DNA from: an uncultured Ligilactobacillus sp.
GTDB lineage: Bacteria; Bacillota; Bacilli; Lactobacillales; Lactobacillaceae
Direction of reading: 5' to 3'
Length of the DNA: 64,000 bases
Assembly (NCBI GenBank): GCA_934201845.1
Contig: CAKPXA010000001.1
Coordinates: 1 to 64,000, forward strand
Part shown: one piece after another, positions 46,131 through 55,117 of the stretch
How positions within the stretch are numbered: position 1 is the stretch's first letter
How the letters are laid out: each line of letters opens with the position of its first letter
Notes under the pieces: generated by a model
Seen by the model: the letters and a program-made list of their open reading frames with translations, nothing else
What the model was told of the DNA's origin: nothing
Database searches by the model: none
Position numbers and translations under genes: made by a program

Positions 46131-47231
46131 ATGGAGCGGAAGATCATTCATGTTGACATGGACTGCTTCTACGCATCAATCGAGGTGCGGGACAATCCGA
46201 AGCTTGCCGGTCGTCCTGTCGTCATTGCAAGGGACCCGCGTCATTCCGGGGGCAAGGGCGTTGTGGCAACGGCGAATTACGTTGCGCGCTCGTACGGCAT
46301 ACATTCGGCGATGAATGCCAACGATGCGCTGCGTCTGTGTCCCGCTGCGGTGTTTGTGCCGCCTGACTTCAGGAAGTACCGCAGGGTTTCCGGGGAGATT
46401 CATGACATCTTCCATGAGTACACGGACAAGGTCGAGCCGGTTGCCTTTGACGAGGCATATCTGGACGTGACGGAGTGCAAGGACGGAATCATTCCGGCGA
46501 CCGTTGCCGCGCACCGCATTCAGCAGGCAATATTTGAAAGAACCGGTCTGACGTGCTCGACCGGGATTGCGTACAACAAGTTCCTGGCCAAGCTTGCTTC
46601 CGACTACGCCAAGCCCGTCGGGATGACACTCATCAGAAGGGACGAGGCCCTGGATTTTCTACTGCCGCTCAGGATTGAGAAATTCAGGGGTGTCGGACGC
46701 AAGACGGTGGTGAAGATGCACGAGCTTGGCATCTACACCGGATATGATCTCTACAGGGTTCCGGAACTTGACCTGCTGCACCATTTCGGCAAGACCGGGC
46801 ACTTCTTCTACGAGCAGGTCAGGGGTGTCGACGACCGTGAAGTCGAGTGGAGAAGGGAGCGCAAGTCGGTCGGAGTCGAGAGGACGTTCAACATGCCGCT
46901 GACCGGGCGCGAGGAAGTCGACGCTCAGCTGCAGTGGACCGCAGAGAAGCTTGCAGCCGATTTGAAGCGGGCTCAGAAACATGGAAGAACACTGGTGCTC
47001 AAGGTGCGGAACACTGAATTTGACACGAAAACGAAGCGGATGACCATGACGGACTACTTTCCAAACGACGGGTCCGCGATTGCCTATTACGGCAGGCAGC
47101 TGTTCGACAAGCTCGGCATGGAGGGAGAGGCCGTCCGGCTGATGGGCCTCACGATGACGTCAATCGACCCGCTTGAGTATGAGAACATCGTTCTTGACCT
47201 GTTCGGCAGAAATGACGTGCATAAGGAGTGA
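46131..47231 (+). CDS. dinB: DNA polymerase IV (Y family)
   Basis: Error-prone lesion-bypass polymerase. The 366-residue protein has IIHVDMDCFYASIE with the first metal-binding Asp, YGIHSAMN, FDEAYLDVT with the catalytic Asp-Glu pair, and a GVGRKT helix-hairpin-helix. Start ATG 46131 after GGGAGG. No beta-clamp motif was sought in detail. Followed directly by the nrnA-like gene. Confidence 0.96.
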   Translation: MERKIIHVDMDCFYASIEVRDNPKLAGRPVVIARDPRHSGGKGVVATANYVARSYGIHSAMNANDALRLCPAAVFVPPDFRKYRRVSGEIHDIFHEYTDKVEPVAFDEAYLDVTECKDGIIPATVAAHRIQQAIFERTGLTCSTGIAYNKFLAKLASDYAKPVGMTLIRRDEALDFLLPLRIEKFRGVGRKTVVKMHELGIYTGYDLYRVPELDLLHHFGKTGHFFYEQVRGVDDREVEWRRERKSVGVERTFNMPLTGREEVDAQLQWTAEKLAADLKRAQKHGRTLVLKVRNTEFDTKTKRMTMTDYFPNDGSAIAYYGRQLFDKLGMEGEAVRLMGLTMTSIDPLEYENIVLDLFGRNDVHKE

Positions 47232-47279
47232 CAAACATGGTATACTGGTTAGTTAACAAAGAATGTGAGGTATTCATGC

Positions 47280-48233
47280 ATGACTATTGAAGAAGAAATA
47301 CTTGGCAGAATAAGGGAATATGACAGGATAATCATTCACCGGCATCAGAATGCCGATCCCGATGCGCTGGGATCGCAGGGAGGACTTGCGGAGACAATCA
47401 GGGCATCCTTCCCGGAGAAGTCCGTGAGCGTCGTCGGCGAGAACGTCGGGAACCTGGAGTGGATTCTGAAGGAAGATGATATTCCTGACGAGGCCTATGA
47501 AGACGCGCTGGTAATCGTGACGGACACGGCGAATACGCCGAGAATCGATGACGACCGCTACGACAGAGGCAAGTTCCTGATTAAGATCGATCATCATCCG
47601 AATGACGACAAGTACGGCGACCTCATGCTGGTCCGTCCGGAGGCATCCAGCTGCTCTGAAATCATCGCCGGTCTGATCAGGGCATCGAACGGTGAGCTGA
47701 AACTGACGAAGAGAGTCGCGGAGTTGCTTTACGCCGGTATCATCGGTGACACCGGACGCTTTATGTATGACTGCACCGGACCGGAAACGATGCGGGTCAC
47801 GGCGGAACTGCTCGAGCAGGGCATCGATGCCGCCGCAATGAACCGCAGAATGGATGAGATTACGCTGGCCGAAGCGCGTCTGTCGGCATATGTCTACCAG
47901 AACCTGCAGATTACGGAGCACAATGCGGCCTATTTGGTCCTGAAGCAGTCCGTGCTGGAGGAACTCGGAGCAAAGGAAAGCGGAACTTCGCACATTGTGT
48001 CGCTTCCGGGCAGAATCGGTTCCGTTCTGTGCTGGGCCATCATCGTTGAACAGGAGGACGGAACGTATCGTCTGAGAATCCGGTCAAAGAAGCCGTTCAT
48101 CAACGGACTTGCCAGAGAATACAACGGAGGCGGCCACCCGCTTGCGAGCGGAGCCACCCTTGAGAACGAAGGCGGCATTGCGGGCTTCGTCTCAAGGATG
48201 GATGCCGTGGCGGCCGCATATACGGAGGAATGA
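47280..48233 (+). CDS. DHH/DHHA1 phosphoesterase, NrnA-like
   Basis: A 317-residue protein with the DHH motifs in order: HRHQNADPDALGS, VTDTANTPRIDD, KIDHHPND and GDTGRFMYD, then the DHHA1 motif GGGHPLASGA. Known relatives degrade nanoRNA, pAp or cyclic-di-AMP breakdown products. Start ATG 47280 nine bases after TGTGAGG. One base separates its stop from the helicase gene. Confidence 0.93.
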   Translation: MTIEEEILGRIREYDRIIIHRHQNADPDALGSQGGLAETIRASFPEKSVSVVGENVGNLEWILKEDDIPDEAYEDALVIVTDTANTPRIDDDRYDRGKFLIKIDHHPNDDKYGDLMLVRPEASSCSEIIAGLIRASNGELKLTKRVAELLYAGIIGDTGRFMYDCTGPETMRVTAELLEQGIDAAAMNRRMDEITLAEARLSAYVYQNLQITEHNAAYLVLKQSVLEELGAKESGTSHIVSLPGRIGSVLCWAIIVEQEDGTYRLRIRSKKPFINGLAREYNGGGHPLASGATLENEGGIAGFVSRMDAVAAAYTEE

Positions 48234-48234
48234 A

Positions 48235-49575
48235 ATGACAGAAAATTTTGAACAGTTCGGCTTCAAGCCGTTCATCAACGATGCCCTGAAGGAAATCGGC
48301 TTCAGGAAACCGACGGAAGTCCAGTCAAGGCTGATTCCGCTGATTCTGAAGAACAGAAGCGTTGTCGGACAGTCACAGACGGGAAGCGGCAAGACGCACA
48401 CCTTCCTTCTGCCGATTTTTCAGCGGATTGATTCCGGGGCAGAGGAGGTCCAGGCCGTGATCACGACGCCGAGCCGTGAGCTGGCCTACCAGATCTACGA
48501 AGCTGCCAGGCAGATTGTAAGGCACAGCGAAAGGGAGATTCTGGTGCACAACTATGTCGGCGGAACGGACAAGATGCGTCAGATTGAAAAGCTTGAACAC
48601 AGGCAGCCGCAGATTGTCATCGGCACGCCAGGCCGAGTGCTTGACCTGATGAAGTCACAGGCGCTCGACGTTCACAACGCCTCAGTGCTTGTCGTCGACG
48701 AAGCGGACATGACGCTTGACCTCGGCTTCCTGAAGGAGACTGACGCAATCGCCTCAGCCATGCCGGCCGACCTTCAGATGATGGTCTTTTCGGCCACGAT
48801 TCCAGACAAGCTCAGGCCCTTCCTCAGAAAGTACATGACGGATCCGGTCGTTGAAGTCGTCGAGAACAGCACCGTCATCAGCCCGACCATTGACAACTGG
48901 CTGATTTCAACGAAGGGGCGTGACCGCAACCAGCTGATCTACCATCTTTTGACGATGGGACAGCCGTATCTGGCGCTTGTCTTCGCCAACACGAAGGAAC
49001 GTGTCGACGAACTGACGGGATATCTCAGGGCACAGGGCCTGCGCGTTGCGAAGATTCACGGCGGAATTCCGCCAAGGGAACGCAAGCGCACTATGCGGGA
49101 GATTCAGAACATGGACTATCAGTACGTGGTGGCGACTGACCTTGCCGCCCGCGGCATCGACATCGAAGGTGTTTCCTTGGTCATCAACGACGACATTCCG
49201 GAAGACCTCGAGTTCTTCATCCACCGCGTCGGCCGCACCGGCCGCAACGGGATGGAAGGAACGGCCATCACACTCTACGCTCCAAGCGAGGACGGGATGG
49301 TTGAGGAACTTGAGAAGATGGGCGTGGCCTTCAAGGAGAAGAGGCTCGTCAATGGCGAGATTGTCGATTCCTATGACCGCAATCGCCGCGACAAGCGCAG
49401 AACGAGGAAGAACAGGCTCGACCCGAAGATTGTCGGGATGGTGAAGAAGGAGAAGAAGAAGCGCAAGCCGGGCTACAAGAACAAGATCAAGCGGGCCATC
49501 AAGCGTGACGAGCAGCAGAAGAGAAAGCTTGCCCGCAGGCAGGAAATGCGCAAGGCAAGGAAGGGCGGCAGATAG
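48235..49575 (+). CDS. DEAD-box RNA helicase, CshB-like
   Basis: ATP-dependent RNA helicase of 446 residues. Motifs: Q motif (FKPFINDALKEIGFRKPTEVQ), SQTGSGKT, PSRELA, VDEADMTLD, SAT, and HRVGRTGR. The last 60 residues are very basic (KKEKKKRKPGYKNK and later), which anchors the protein to RNA. This matches the CshB/YqfR type, tied to cold growth and ribosome assembly. Start ATG 48235 after GGAGGAATGAA. Confidence 0.94.
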   Translation: MTENFEQFGFKPFINDALKEIGFRKPTEVQSRLIPLILKNRSVVGQSQTGSGKTHTFLLPIFQRIDSGAEEVQAVITTPSRELAYQIYEAARQIVRHSEREILVHNYVGGTDKMRQIEKLEHRQPQIVIGTPGRVLDLMKSQALDVHNASVLVVDEADMTLDLGFLKETDAIASAMPADLQMMVFSATIPDKLRPFLRKYMTDPVVEVVENSTVISPTIDNWLISTKGRDRNQLIYHLLTMGQPYLALVFANTKERVDELTGYLRAQGLRVAKIHGGIPPRERKRTMREIQNMDYQYVVATDLAARGIDIEGVSLVINDDIPEDLEFFIHRVGRTGRNGMEGTAITLYAPSEDGMVEELEKMGVAFKEKRLVNGEIVDSYDRNRRDKRRTRKNRLDPKIVGMVKKEKKKRKPGYKNKIKRAIKRDEQQKRKLARRQEMRKARKGGR

Positions 49576-49585
49576 AGAATCTTTC

Positions 49586-49614
49586 TTGACATTCCTGGAA
49601 ATATTTCTTATACT
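49586..49614 (+). promoter_or_regulatory. alaS promoter
   Basis: Consensus TTGACA, 17-bp spacer, TATACT. It starts directly after the helicase stop. Confidence 0.85.
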
Positions 49615-49619
49615 TTGAA

Positions 49620-49833
49620 AAGGAATCGGGATATGTTCGGACGCGTTCTAGGTCCAAGAGAAGGCCGGAATTCTGAAAAGGCCTGACCGGACTGTCTGAA
49701 TGCTCCCCGGTTATAGCCAAGAATAATACGTGCTCGCGTAAAAGAGCAATCAAGAGGTAAACGATGAGACATCGCTGCAATCGGGGTGGTACCGCGCATC
49801 ATGCGTCCCCGGGGCAACGGTGTCTTTTTGCCT
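49620..49833 (+). promoter_or_regulatory. T-box leader of alaS (Ala specifier GCU)
   Basis: T-box core GGTGGTACCGCG (49786-49797) and a specifier region CTGAATGCTCCCC with the alanine codon GCT at 49702-49704. A competing hairpin pairs GGTACCG with CGGTGTC, followed by five T. Uncharged tRNA-Ala should promote read-through. tRNA-Ala itself is not in the window. Confidence 0.92.
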
Positions 49834-49852
49834 TCAGAAAGGATTTTTTACA

Positions 49853-52495
49853 ATGAAGGAATTATCTAGCGCACAAGTGCGTCAAATGTATCTGGATTTC
49901 TTTAAGGGAAAGGGCCATGATGTCATGAAGAGTGCCCCGCTCGTTCCGCACGACGATCCGACTCTTCTCTGGATCAATTCGGGCGTTGCGACGATGAAGA
50001 AGTACTTTGACGGAACAGTGGTGCCGAAGAACCACCGCATTACAAGCTCACAGAAGTCAATCAGGACGAACGACATCGAAAACGTCGGCCATACGGCGCG
50101 CCACCATACGCTTTTCGAAATGCTCGGGAACTTCTCGGTCGGTGACTACTTCAAGAAGGAAGCCATCACATGGGCATGGGAACTGCTGACGGGCAGGGAA
50201 TGGTTTGCCATGGATCCGGAAAAGCTCTACGTGACGGTTTACCCGAAGGATACGGATGCCCGTGCCTGCTGGAAGGCCGTCGGCGTTGAGGACAGCCACA
50301 TCTACGAAGCAGAGGACAACTTCTGGGACATCGGTGAGGGTCCTTCGGGTCCTGACTCTGAAATCTTCTATGACCGTGGTCAGGAAATGAACAACGTGGC
50401 TGAAGACGATCCGGAAAACTATCCCGGCGGCGAGAACGAACGCTACCTTGAAATCTGGAACATCGTGTTCTCCGAGTTCAACCACAAGCCGGACGGCACA
50501 TACGAGCCGCTTCCGCACAAGAACATTGATACGGGCATGGGACTCGAACGCGTCGTTTCCGTCTTCCAGCATGCACGGACGAACTTTGAAACTGACCTGT
50601 TCATGCCGATTATCGACGCAACGGCGGAAATGGCCGGCGGCGACCTGCACTATGGCGATGACAAGGACAAGGACGTCTCCTTCAAGGTCATTGCCGATCA
50701 TGCCCGTGCCGTTACGTTTGCCATCGGCGATGGTGCCCTTCCTTCAAACGAAGGACGCGGCTACGTCATCCGCCGCCTGATTCGCCGTGCCGTAATGCAT
50801 GGTCAGAAGCTCGGTGTTGAAGGTGCCTTCCTCTACAGGCTTGTTCCGGTTGTCGGCAGAATCATGGAATCCGCCTACCCCGAAGTGCTTGAACAGGCAG
50901 AATACATCCAGAAGGTCATCAGAAATGAGGAAGACCGCTTCAACGAAACGCTGAAGGACGGTGTCGGACTGCTTGACAAGCTCATTGCCGAGACAAAGGC
51001 AAAGGGCGAGGACAAGCTTGCCGGTGCCGGCGTCTTCAAGCTCTATGACACATACGGCTTCCCGTTTGAATTGACGGAGGAAATCGCAGCTGACCAGGAC
51101 CTGGGCGTTGACAAGGAAGGCTTTGACGCAGAGATGCAGAAGCAGAAGGAACGCGCAAGGGCAGCCCGCGGCAATGCCAAGTCAATGGGCGTTCAGAACG
51201 GCCTTCTGACAGACATCAAGACGCCGAGCGAATATGTCGGCTATGACGAACTTGAAGCCGACGGCGTCCTGAAGGACATCATCGTTGACAACAAGCTGGT
51301 GGACAGCGTTTCCGAAGGCGAGGCGCAGGTCATCTTTGACAGGACGCCGTTTTATGCCGAAATGGGCGGACAGGTTGCCGACAGGGGCGTCGTCAGGGAC
51401 GAGGAAGGCAGGACCGTTGCTGAAGTCAAGGACGTCCAGCATGCCCCGAACGGTCAGAACATGCACACTGTCAAGGTCCTTTCCGAACTCAGGAAGGACG
51501 CCGGGTATCATCTGGAAGTCGACGTTGAATTCCACGACAAGGTGAAGAAGAATCACACGGCAACGCATCTGCTTGACCAGGCGCTGCGTGATGTCCTGGG
51601 CGAGCATACGCATCAGGCCGGTTCGCTTGTCGAACCGAACTACCTTCGCTTTGACTTCACGAAGATGGGTGCGACAACGCAGGAGGAACTGGAAAAGGTC
51701 GAGAAGATCGTCAATGAAAAGATCTGGGCCAATATGCCTGTTGAAACCGTTGTGACGGACATTGAGTCGGCGAAGAAGCTCGGAGCCATCGCCCTCTTCA
51801 CGGAGAAGTACGGTGATACTGTTCGCGTCGTCAAGGCCGGTGACTATTCAATGGAATTCTGCGGCGGCAATCATGTTGACAACACAAATGAAATCGGTCT
51901 GTTCAAGATTGTTTCCGAATCAGGCGTCGGCGCCGGCGTACGCCGCATCGAAGCCGTTACGTCAAGGGAGGCGTTCGAGTATCTTGAACACCGCAACGAC
52001 CTTCTGAAGGAGACGGCAGCCGAGATGAAGGTTGCGCAGATCAAGGAAGTTCCGCACAAGGTGCAGAGCCTGCAGGAACAGATCAGGGAGCTTGAGGGCA
52101 AGGTTTCAGCTCTTGAGGACAAGTTCGCAAGCCAGCAGGCAAGGGATGTCTTCAAGGACGTCAGGACAGTCGGCAGCAGGACGCTGATTGCGGCTGCAGT
52201 CAAGGTTTCCGGCATGAACCAGCTGCGTTCCCTGGCAGATCAGTGGAAGGAAGGAAATCTTTCAGACGTTCTCGTTCTCGGTTCCGCATCAGGCGACAAG
52301 GTCAGCCTGGTTGTCGCGGCTTCTGACGATGCCGTCAAGGCCGGAATCAAGGCCGGTGACTTGATCAAGGCAATTGCTCCGCTCGTCGGTGGCGGCGGCG
52401 GCGGCCGTCCTAACCTGGCCCAGGCCGGCGGCAGGAAGCCTGAAGGTCTGCCGGAAGCACTGAAGGCCGCTGAAAAGTGGCTCGCTGAAAAATAA
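49853..52495 (+). CDS. alaS: Alanyl-tRNA synthetase
   Basis: Class II synthetase, 880 residues as usual. N-terminal catalytic domain (MKELSSAQVRQMYLDFF, TLLWINSGVATMKKYFDG), editing domain with HTATHLLDQALR and CGGNHV, which carry the zinc ligands that deacylate Ser- and Gly-tRNA, and the C-Ala tail with a coiled coil (about 730-770) and GGGGGGRPNLAQAGG. Start ATG 49853 after AAAGGA. Confidence 0.98.
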   Translation: MKELSSAQVRQMYLDFFKGKGHDVMKSAPLVPHDDPTLLWINSGVATMKKYFDGTVVPKNHRITSSQKSIRTNDIENVGHTARHHTLFEMLGNFSVGDYFKKEAITWAWELLTGREWFAMDPEKLYVTVYPKDTDARACWKAVGVEDSHIYEAEDNFWDIGEGPSGPDSEIFYDRGQEMNNVAEDDPENYPGGENERYLEIWNIVFSEFNHKPDGTYEPLPHKNIDTGMGLERVVSVFQHARTNFETDLFMPIIDATAEMAGGDLHYGDDKDKDVSFKVIADHARAVTFAIGDGALPSNEGRGYVIRRLIRRAVMHGQKLGVEGAFLYRLVPVVGRIMESAYPEVLEQAEYIQKVIRNEEDRFNETLKDGVGLLDKLIAETKAKGEDKLAGAGVFKLYDTYGFPFELTEEIAADQDLGVDKEGFDAEMQKQKERARAARGNAKSMGVQNGLLTDIKTPSEYVGYDELEADGVLKDIIVDNKLVDSVSEGEAQVIFDRTPFYAEMGGQVADRGVVRDEEGRTVAEVKDVQHAPNGQNMHTVKVLSELRKDAGYHLEVDVEFHDKVKKNHTATHLLDQALRDVLGEHTHQAGSLVEPNYLRFDFTKMGATTQEELEKVEKIVNEKIWANMPVETVVTDIESAKKLGAIALFTEKYGDTVRVVKAGDYSMEFCGGNHVDNTNEIGLFKIVSESGVGAGVRRIEAVTSREAFEYLEHRNDLLKETAAEMKVAQIKEVPHKVQSLQEQIRELEGKVSALEDKFASQQARDVFKDVRTVGSRTLIAAAVKVSGMNQLRSLADQWKEGNLSDVLVLGSASGDKVSLVVAASDDAVKAGIKAGDLIKAIAPLVGGGGGGRPNLAQAGGRKPEGLPEALKAAEKWLAEK

Positions 52496-52525
52496 AGGCC
52501 TTTGTCAACTGTTGCTGACCTTGAA

Positions 52526-52557
52526 AACTTCGCTTCAGAAATGGAGCGAAGTTTTTT
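52526..52557 (+). terminator. alaS terminator, inside repeat E
   Basis: ACTTCGCT, ten-base loop, AGCGAAGT, six T. The only strong terminator behind alaS. Confidence 0.88.
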
Positions 52558-52683
52558 ATTTACGTCTTTCCGTTTTCTGATGCGATTTGTATATATCAAT
52601 CCTGGATTTCATGCCAGATTCAGTGTACTGGGAGCAATACTGAACTTAAAGGCAGCGATTGCATACTCACTTCCGCCCGCTGT

Positions 52684-52722
52684 CCGTGGACAGATGACGC
52701 AAAATCGCTCATATGCCCATGG
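52684..52722 (+). repeat. Conserved hairpin motif, copy in E
   Basis: Stem CCGTGGACA/TGCCCATGG with loop core GATGACGCAAAATCGCTCATA. One G-T and one A-C pair in the stem. Confidence 0.65.
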
Positions 52723-52954
52723 ACGCAGAATCATCTGAGGCAAATTAACGGTGGGATGTTGCGCAATATCAGATGGAAACGCGGGGGATGGCGGATTCAG
52801 CTGAGCTTTGCCTTACAGTACTGAGGAGATATTTTGCGAATACGAAAAATGATGTTGAATAATCAATCAGTGTCACCCGGCATTGAACAATTTCCCTGAG
52901 GAGTGATGAACTGCCTTTATGCACTTTAGTGTATCTGGAATATCTGTTTCAATA

Positions 52955-53095
52955 GTCTGAAGGGCGCCTGGAGCCATGACCGTCGTGGCGAACGGGAGGA
53001 GACGGCTGCGAAGCCGGGGCAAGTCAGGCCGGTGTCTGTGTGGTCCGGCGGGACTTTGCAGTTACATGCTCCGGGAACCGGTCATCTGCGGCCGA
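52955..53095. other. GC-rich, possibly structured, intergenic stretch
   Basis: A GC-rich island in an AT-rich gap. GCCATGACCG at about 52974 can pair with CGGTCAT and GGC near 53078-53092, and GGCT-GCGA-AGCC forms a tetraloop hairpin inside. No reading frame and no known riboswitch core that I recognise. Either an RNA or a relic of a lost gene. Confidence 0.35.
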
Positions 53096-53122
53096 TTAGT
53101 TTATTACAATAATATTAATTGA

Positions 53123-53151
53123 TTGTTATGGCGGTAAATCTCTAGTAAAAT
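53123..53151 (+). promoter_or_regulatory. ireB promoter
   Basis: TTGTTA, 17-bp spacer, TAAAAT. Confidence 0.7.
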
Positions 53152-53184
53152 AGAGTTGATGACAGATTTATGGAGGTGTTTTGG

Positions 53185-53445
53185 ATGAGTTCGCTGGATA
53201 AGACAATGTATTTCAATTTTGAAGAGAACAGTCAGAAGGATGTTCGCGAAACGCTTGAAACGGTTTATGACGCGTTGGAGAAGAAGGGGTATAACCCAAT
53301 CAATCAGATTGTGGGATATCTCCTTTCGGGAGATCCTGCCTATATTCCACGGCTCAACGATGCCCGCAATCTAATCAGAAGGCACGAACGCGACGAGATC
53401 ATCGAGGAGCTTGTCCGTTCGTATCTTGACAAGGAGGACAAGTAG
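53185..53445 (+). CDS. ireB: IreB family regulatory phosphoprotein
   Basis: An 86-residue UPF0297 protein. In Enterococcus faecalis IreB is phosphorylated on an N-terminal Thr by the kinase IreK and tunes cephalosporin resistance. Here the N-terminus [14 protein letters not shown] keeps the family pattern with a Thr at position 7, and [20 protein letters not shown] is the conserved core. Start ATG 53185 after GGAGGTG. First gene of the series that runs to trxA; its last base is the first of ruvX. Confidence 0.95.
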   Translation: MSSLDKTMYFNFEENSQKDVRETLETVYDALEKKGYNPINQIVGYLLSGDPAYIPRLNDARNLIRRHERDEIIEELVRSYLDKEDK

Positions 53446-53891
53446 TGGCTCGGTTAATGGGACTTGACGTCGGCTCGAGAACGGTCGGCGTTGCCGTCAG
53501 CGATGAGCTCGGCTGGACGGCGCAGGGCGTTGAGATAATCAGAATCAACGAAGACGAGAAGGTCTTTGGAACAGAGCGCGTCAGGGAGCTTGTCGGACAG
53601 TATGATGTCTGCGGCTTCGTCCTCGGTCTTCCGAAGAACATGAACAACACACTCGGACCGCGTGCAGAGGCTTCCAGGGCTTACGGAAGGCTCCTGGAAG
53701 AGACGTTCGGTCTTCCGGTTGACTTTCAGGACGAGCGCCTGACGACGGTTGAGGCAGAGAGAATGCTGGTAGAACAGGCCGACACTTCGCGAAGGAAGCG
53801 CAAGAAGGTAATCGACAAGCTGGCGGCGAGTCTCATTCTGCAGAACTATCTGGACGCTTCGGGGAAGCTTCTGGCAGAAATCAAGAAATGA
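53445..53891 (+). CDS. ruvX: Putative pre-16S rRNA nuclease (YqgF/RuvX family)
   Basis: RNase H-like fold, 148 residues, thought to trim the 5' end of 16S r[20 protein letters not shown] carries the first acidic residue; [14 protein letters not shown] and [16 protein letters not shown] follow. Start GTG 53445 overlaps the ireB stop by one base. Confidence 0.96.
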   Translation: MARLMGLDVGSRTVGVAVSDELGWTAQGVEIIRINEDEKVFGTERVRELVGQYDVCGFVLGLPKNMNNTLGPRAEASRAYGRLLEETFGLPVDFQDERLTTVEAERMLVEQADTSRRKRKKVIDKLAASLILQNYLDASGKLLAEIKK

Positions 53892-53901
53892 GGTAACATG
53901 C

Positions 53902-54186
53902 ATGAGCGCATATGAAGAACAATACATTACTGTATCAGATGACAATGGCAATGAAACACTCTATGAAGTGCTTTTCACATTCGATTCCGAGGACTACGGC
54001 AAGTCATACATCCTGCTGATTCCTGCCGGCTCCGAGCCGGGCGACCAGGTTGATGTCCTTGCCTACTCATTCAATCCGGAGGCTGAAGGCGACGATGTCG
54101 ACCTGAATGAGATCGAAAGCGACGAGGAATGGGATATGGTCGAAGGTGTGCTTGACACCTTCCTCAATGACGAGAACATGCAGTAG
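53902..54186 (+). CDS. DUF1292 (YrzB-like) protein
   Basis: A 94-residue very acidic protein with ITVSDDNGNETLYEVLFTF at the start and SYILLIPAG, typical of DUF1292, always found in this position after ruvX. Function unknown. 10 bp after ruvX; a strong terminator follows, so ireB-ruvX-DUF1292 is one transcript. Confidence 0.93.
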   Translation: MSAYEEQYITVSDDNGNETLYEVLFTFDSEDYGKSYILLIPAGSEPGDQVDVLAYSFNPEAEGDDVDLNEIESDEEWDMVEGVLDTFLNDENMQ

Positions 54187-54199
54187 GACGATGTCCGGG

Positions 54200-54228
54200 G
54201 CGGGGGCCAGTGAGGCTCCCGCTTTTTT
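54200..54228 (+). terminator. Terminator of the ireB-ruvX-DUF1292 operon
   Basis: Stem GCGGGGGCC/GGCTCCCGC with loop AGTGA and six T. Confidence 0.92.
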
Positions 54229-54310
54229 GCGTGCATTGCATTTCACAACGGGACAGGTGTTATGTTAAAATTGACAATGGTGAAAACGACAATACTATGA
54301 GGTGAAACAG

Positions 54311-54562
54311 ATGTCTGACAATAAGAGACGCTTCAAGGTCAAGATTGGCGGCAATGTATATACGATAATCGGGAATGCGACTCCGAAGAGGATGGATGCC
54401 GTCGCCACGCTGCTTAACGAACGGCTTGACGAGATTTCAAGGCAGATGCCGTCGCTTCCGCCGGAGAAGGCGGCCGTTCTCCTGGCAATCAACGCAATGT
54501 CCGACTGCCTGGAGAAGCAGGAGGAGCTTGACGAACTCAAGGAGCAGAGGAGACGCGGATGA
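54311..54562 (+). CDS. zapA: Cell division protein ZapA
   Basis: An 83-residue FtsZ-bundling protein: globular head (RFKVKIGGNVYTIIGNATPKRM) and a long C-terminal helix that forms the coiled coil. Start ATG 54311 after GAGGTG; GTG 54302 overlaps that site. Overlaps cvpA by four bases. Confidence 0.95.
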   Translation: MSDNKRRFKVKIGGNVYTIIGNATPKRMDAVATLLNERLDEISRQMPSLPPEKAAVLLAINAMSDCLEKQEELDELKEQRRRG

Positions 54563-55098
54563 GTCTTTCGCTTATCATCATCCTGCTGCTGATAGTTGCA
54601 TACAGGACAGGAGCGAGGAAGGGGCTGGTCCAGACCGTCGTGAACGTGGTCGGCTACATTGTGGTGGCGGCCGCATCGGCATGGCTGGCGCACGAGTACG
54701 GACCGGCGCTTTCCAGTCACATGCCGCAGATTGCGGATGCCGGCGGCGGACTGCTGGCAGCGGCAGGGATAAACCTGAACAGTGCGTTCTATCAGATTCT
54801 GCTGTTCTGGATACTTACAATCGGACTTGGCATCGGCTTCCGCATGGTTTCCGGCTCGCTGCTGGTCTTTACGAAGCTGCCCGTCATTTCGCAGCTGAAC
54901 CGTCTTCTCGGCGGTGTGGCGTCGTTTCTTCTGATGTACGCCGTCATCTTCTTCGGTCTCATCCTGGCCGGTTCCTGGCCAAATGCAGAGGTGAGGGCCA
55001 CGGTTGATGATTCGGCAGTGGCGGAGTTCATCCTGAACAGGACGCCGGGGCTTTCAGAGAGGATATTCTCCGACTGGCTTCCGCTTGATGATGTCTGA
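54559..55098 (+). CDS. cvpA: CvpA family membrane protein
   Basis: A 179-residue protein with four hydrophobic segments (about 2-17, 24-46, 77-97 and 113-135), the CvpA pattern. E. coli CvpA is needed for colicin V production and bile resistance; here it sits between zapA and mutS2 as in most Firmicutes, and its job is unknown. ATG overlaps the zapA stop. Confidence 0.93.
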   Translation: MSLSLIIILLLIVAYRTGARKGLVQTVVNVVGYIVVAAASAWLAHEYGPALSSHMPQIADAGGGLLAAAGINLNSAFYQILLFWILTIGLGIGFRMVSGSLLVFTKLPVISQLNRLLGGVASFLLMYAVIFFGLILAGSWPNAEVRATVDDSAVAEFILNRTPGLSERIFSDWLPLDDV

Positions 55099-55117
55099 TT
55101 ACTGAAAGGAGCAAGAA

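Larger units (their letters stand above)
52498..52870 (+). repeat. Intergenic ISL3-like repeat, copy E (near full length)
   Basis: Left end CTTTGTCAACTGTTGCTGACC, terminator ACTTCGCT/AGCGAAGT with six T (52526-52557), GCAGCGATTGCATACTCAC shared with copy B, conserved hairpin (52684-52722), and GAGGAGATATTTTGCGAATAC shared with copy G. The right end (AAAATGATGTTGAATAATCAATCA) is decayed. It follows alaS. Confidence 0.78.

Noticed and set aside
52974-53092. Cobalamin riboswitch
   Set aside because: Some short words (GGGAGG, GCCGGTG) recall it, but the B12 box and the order of elements are missing.
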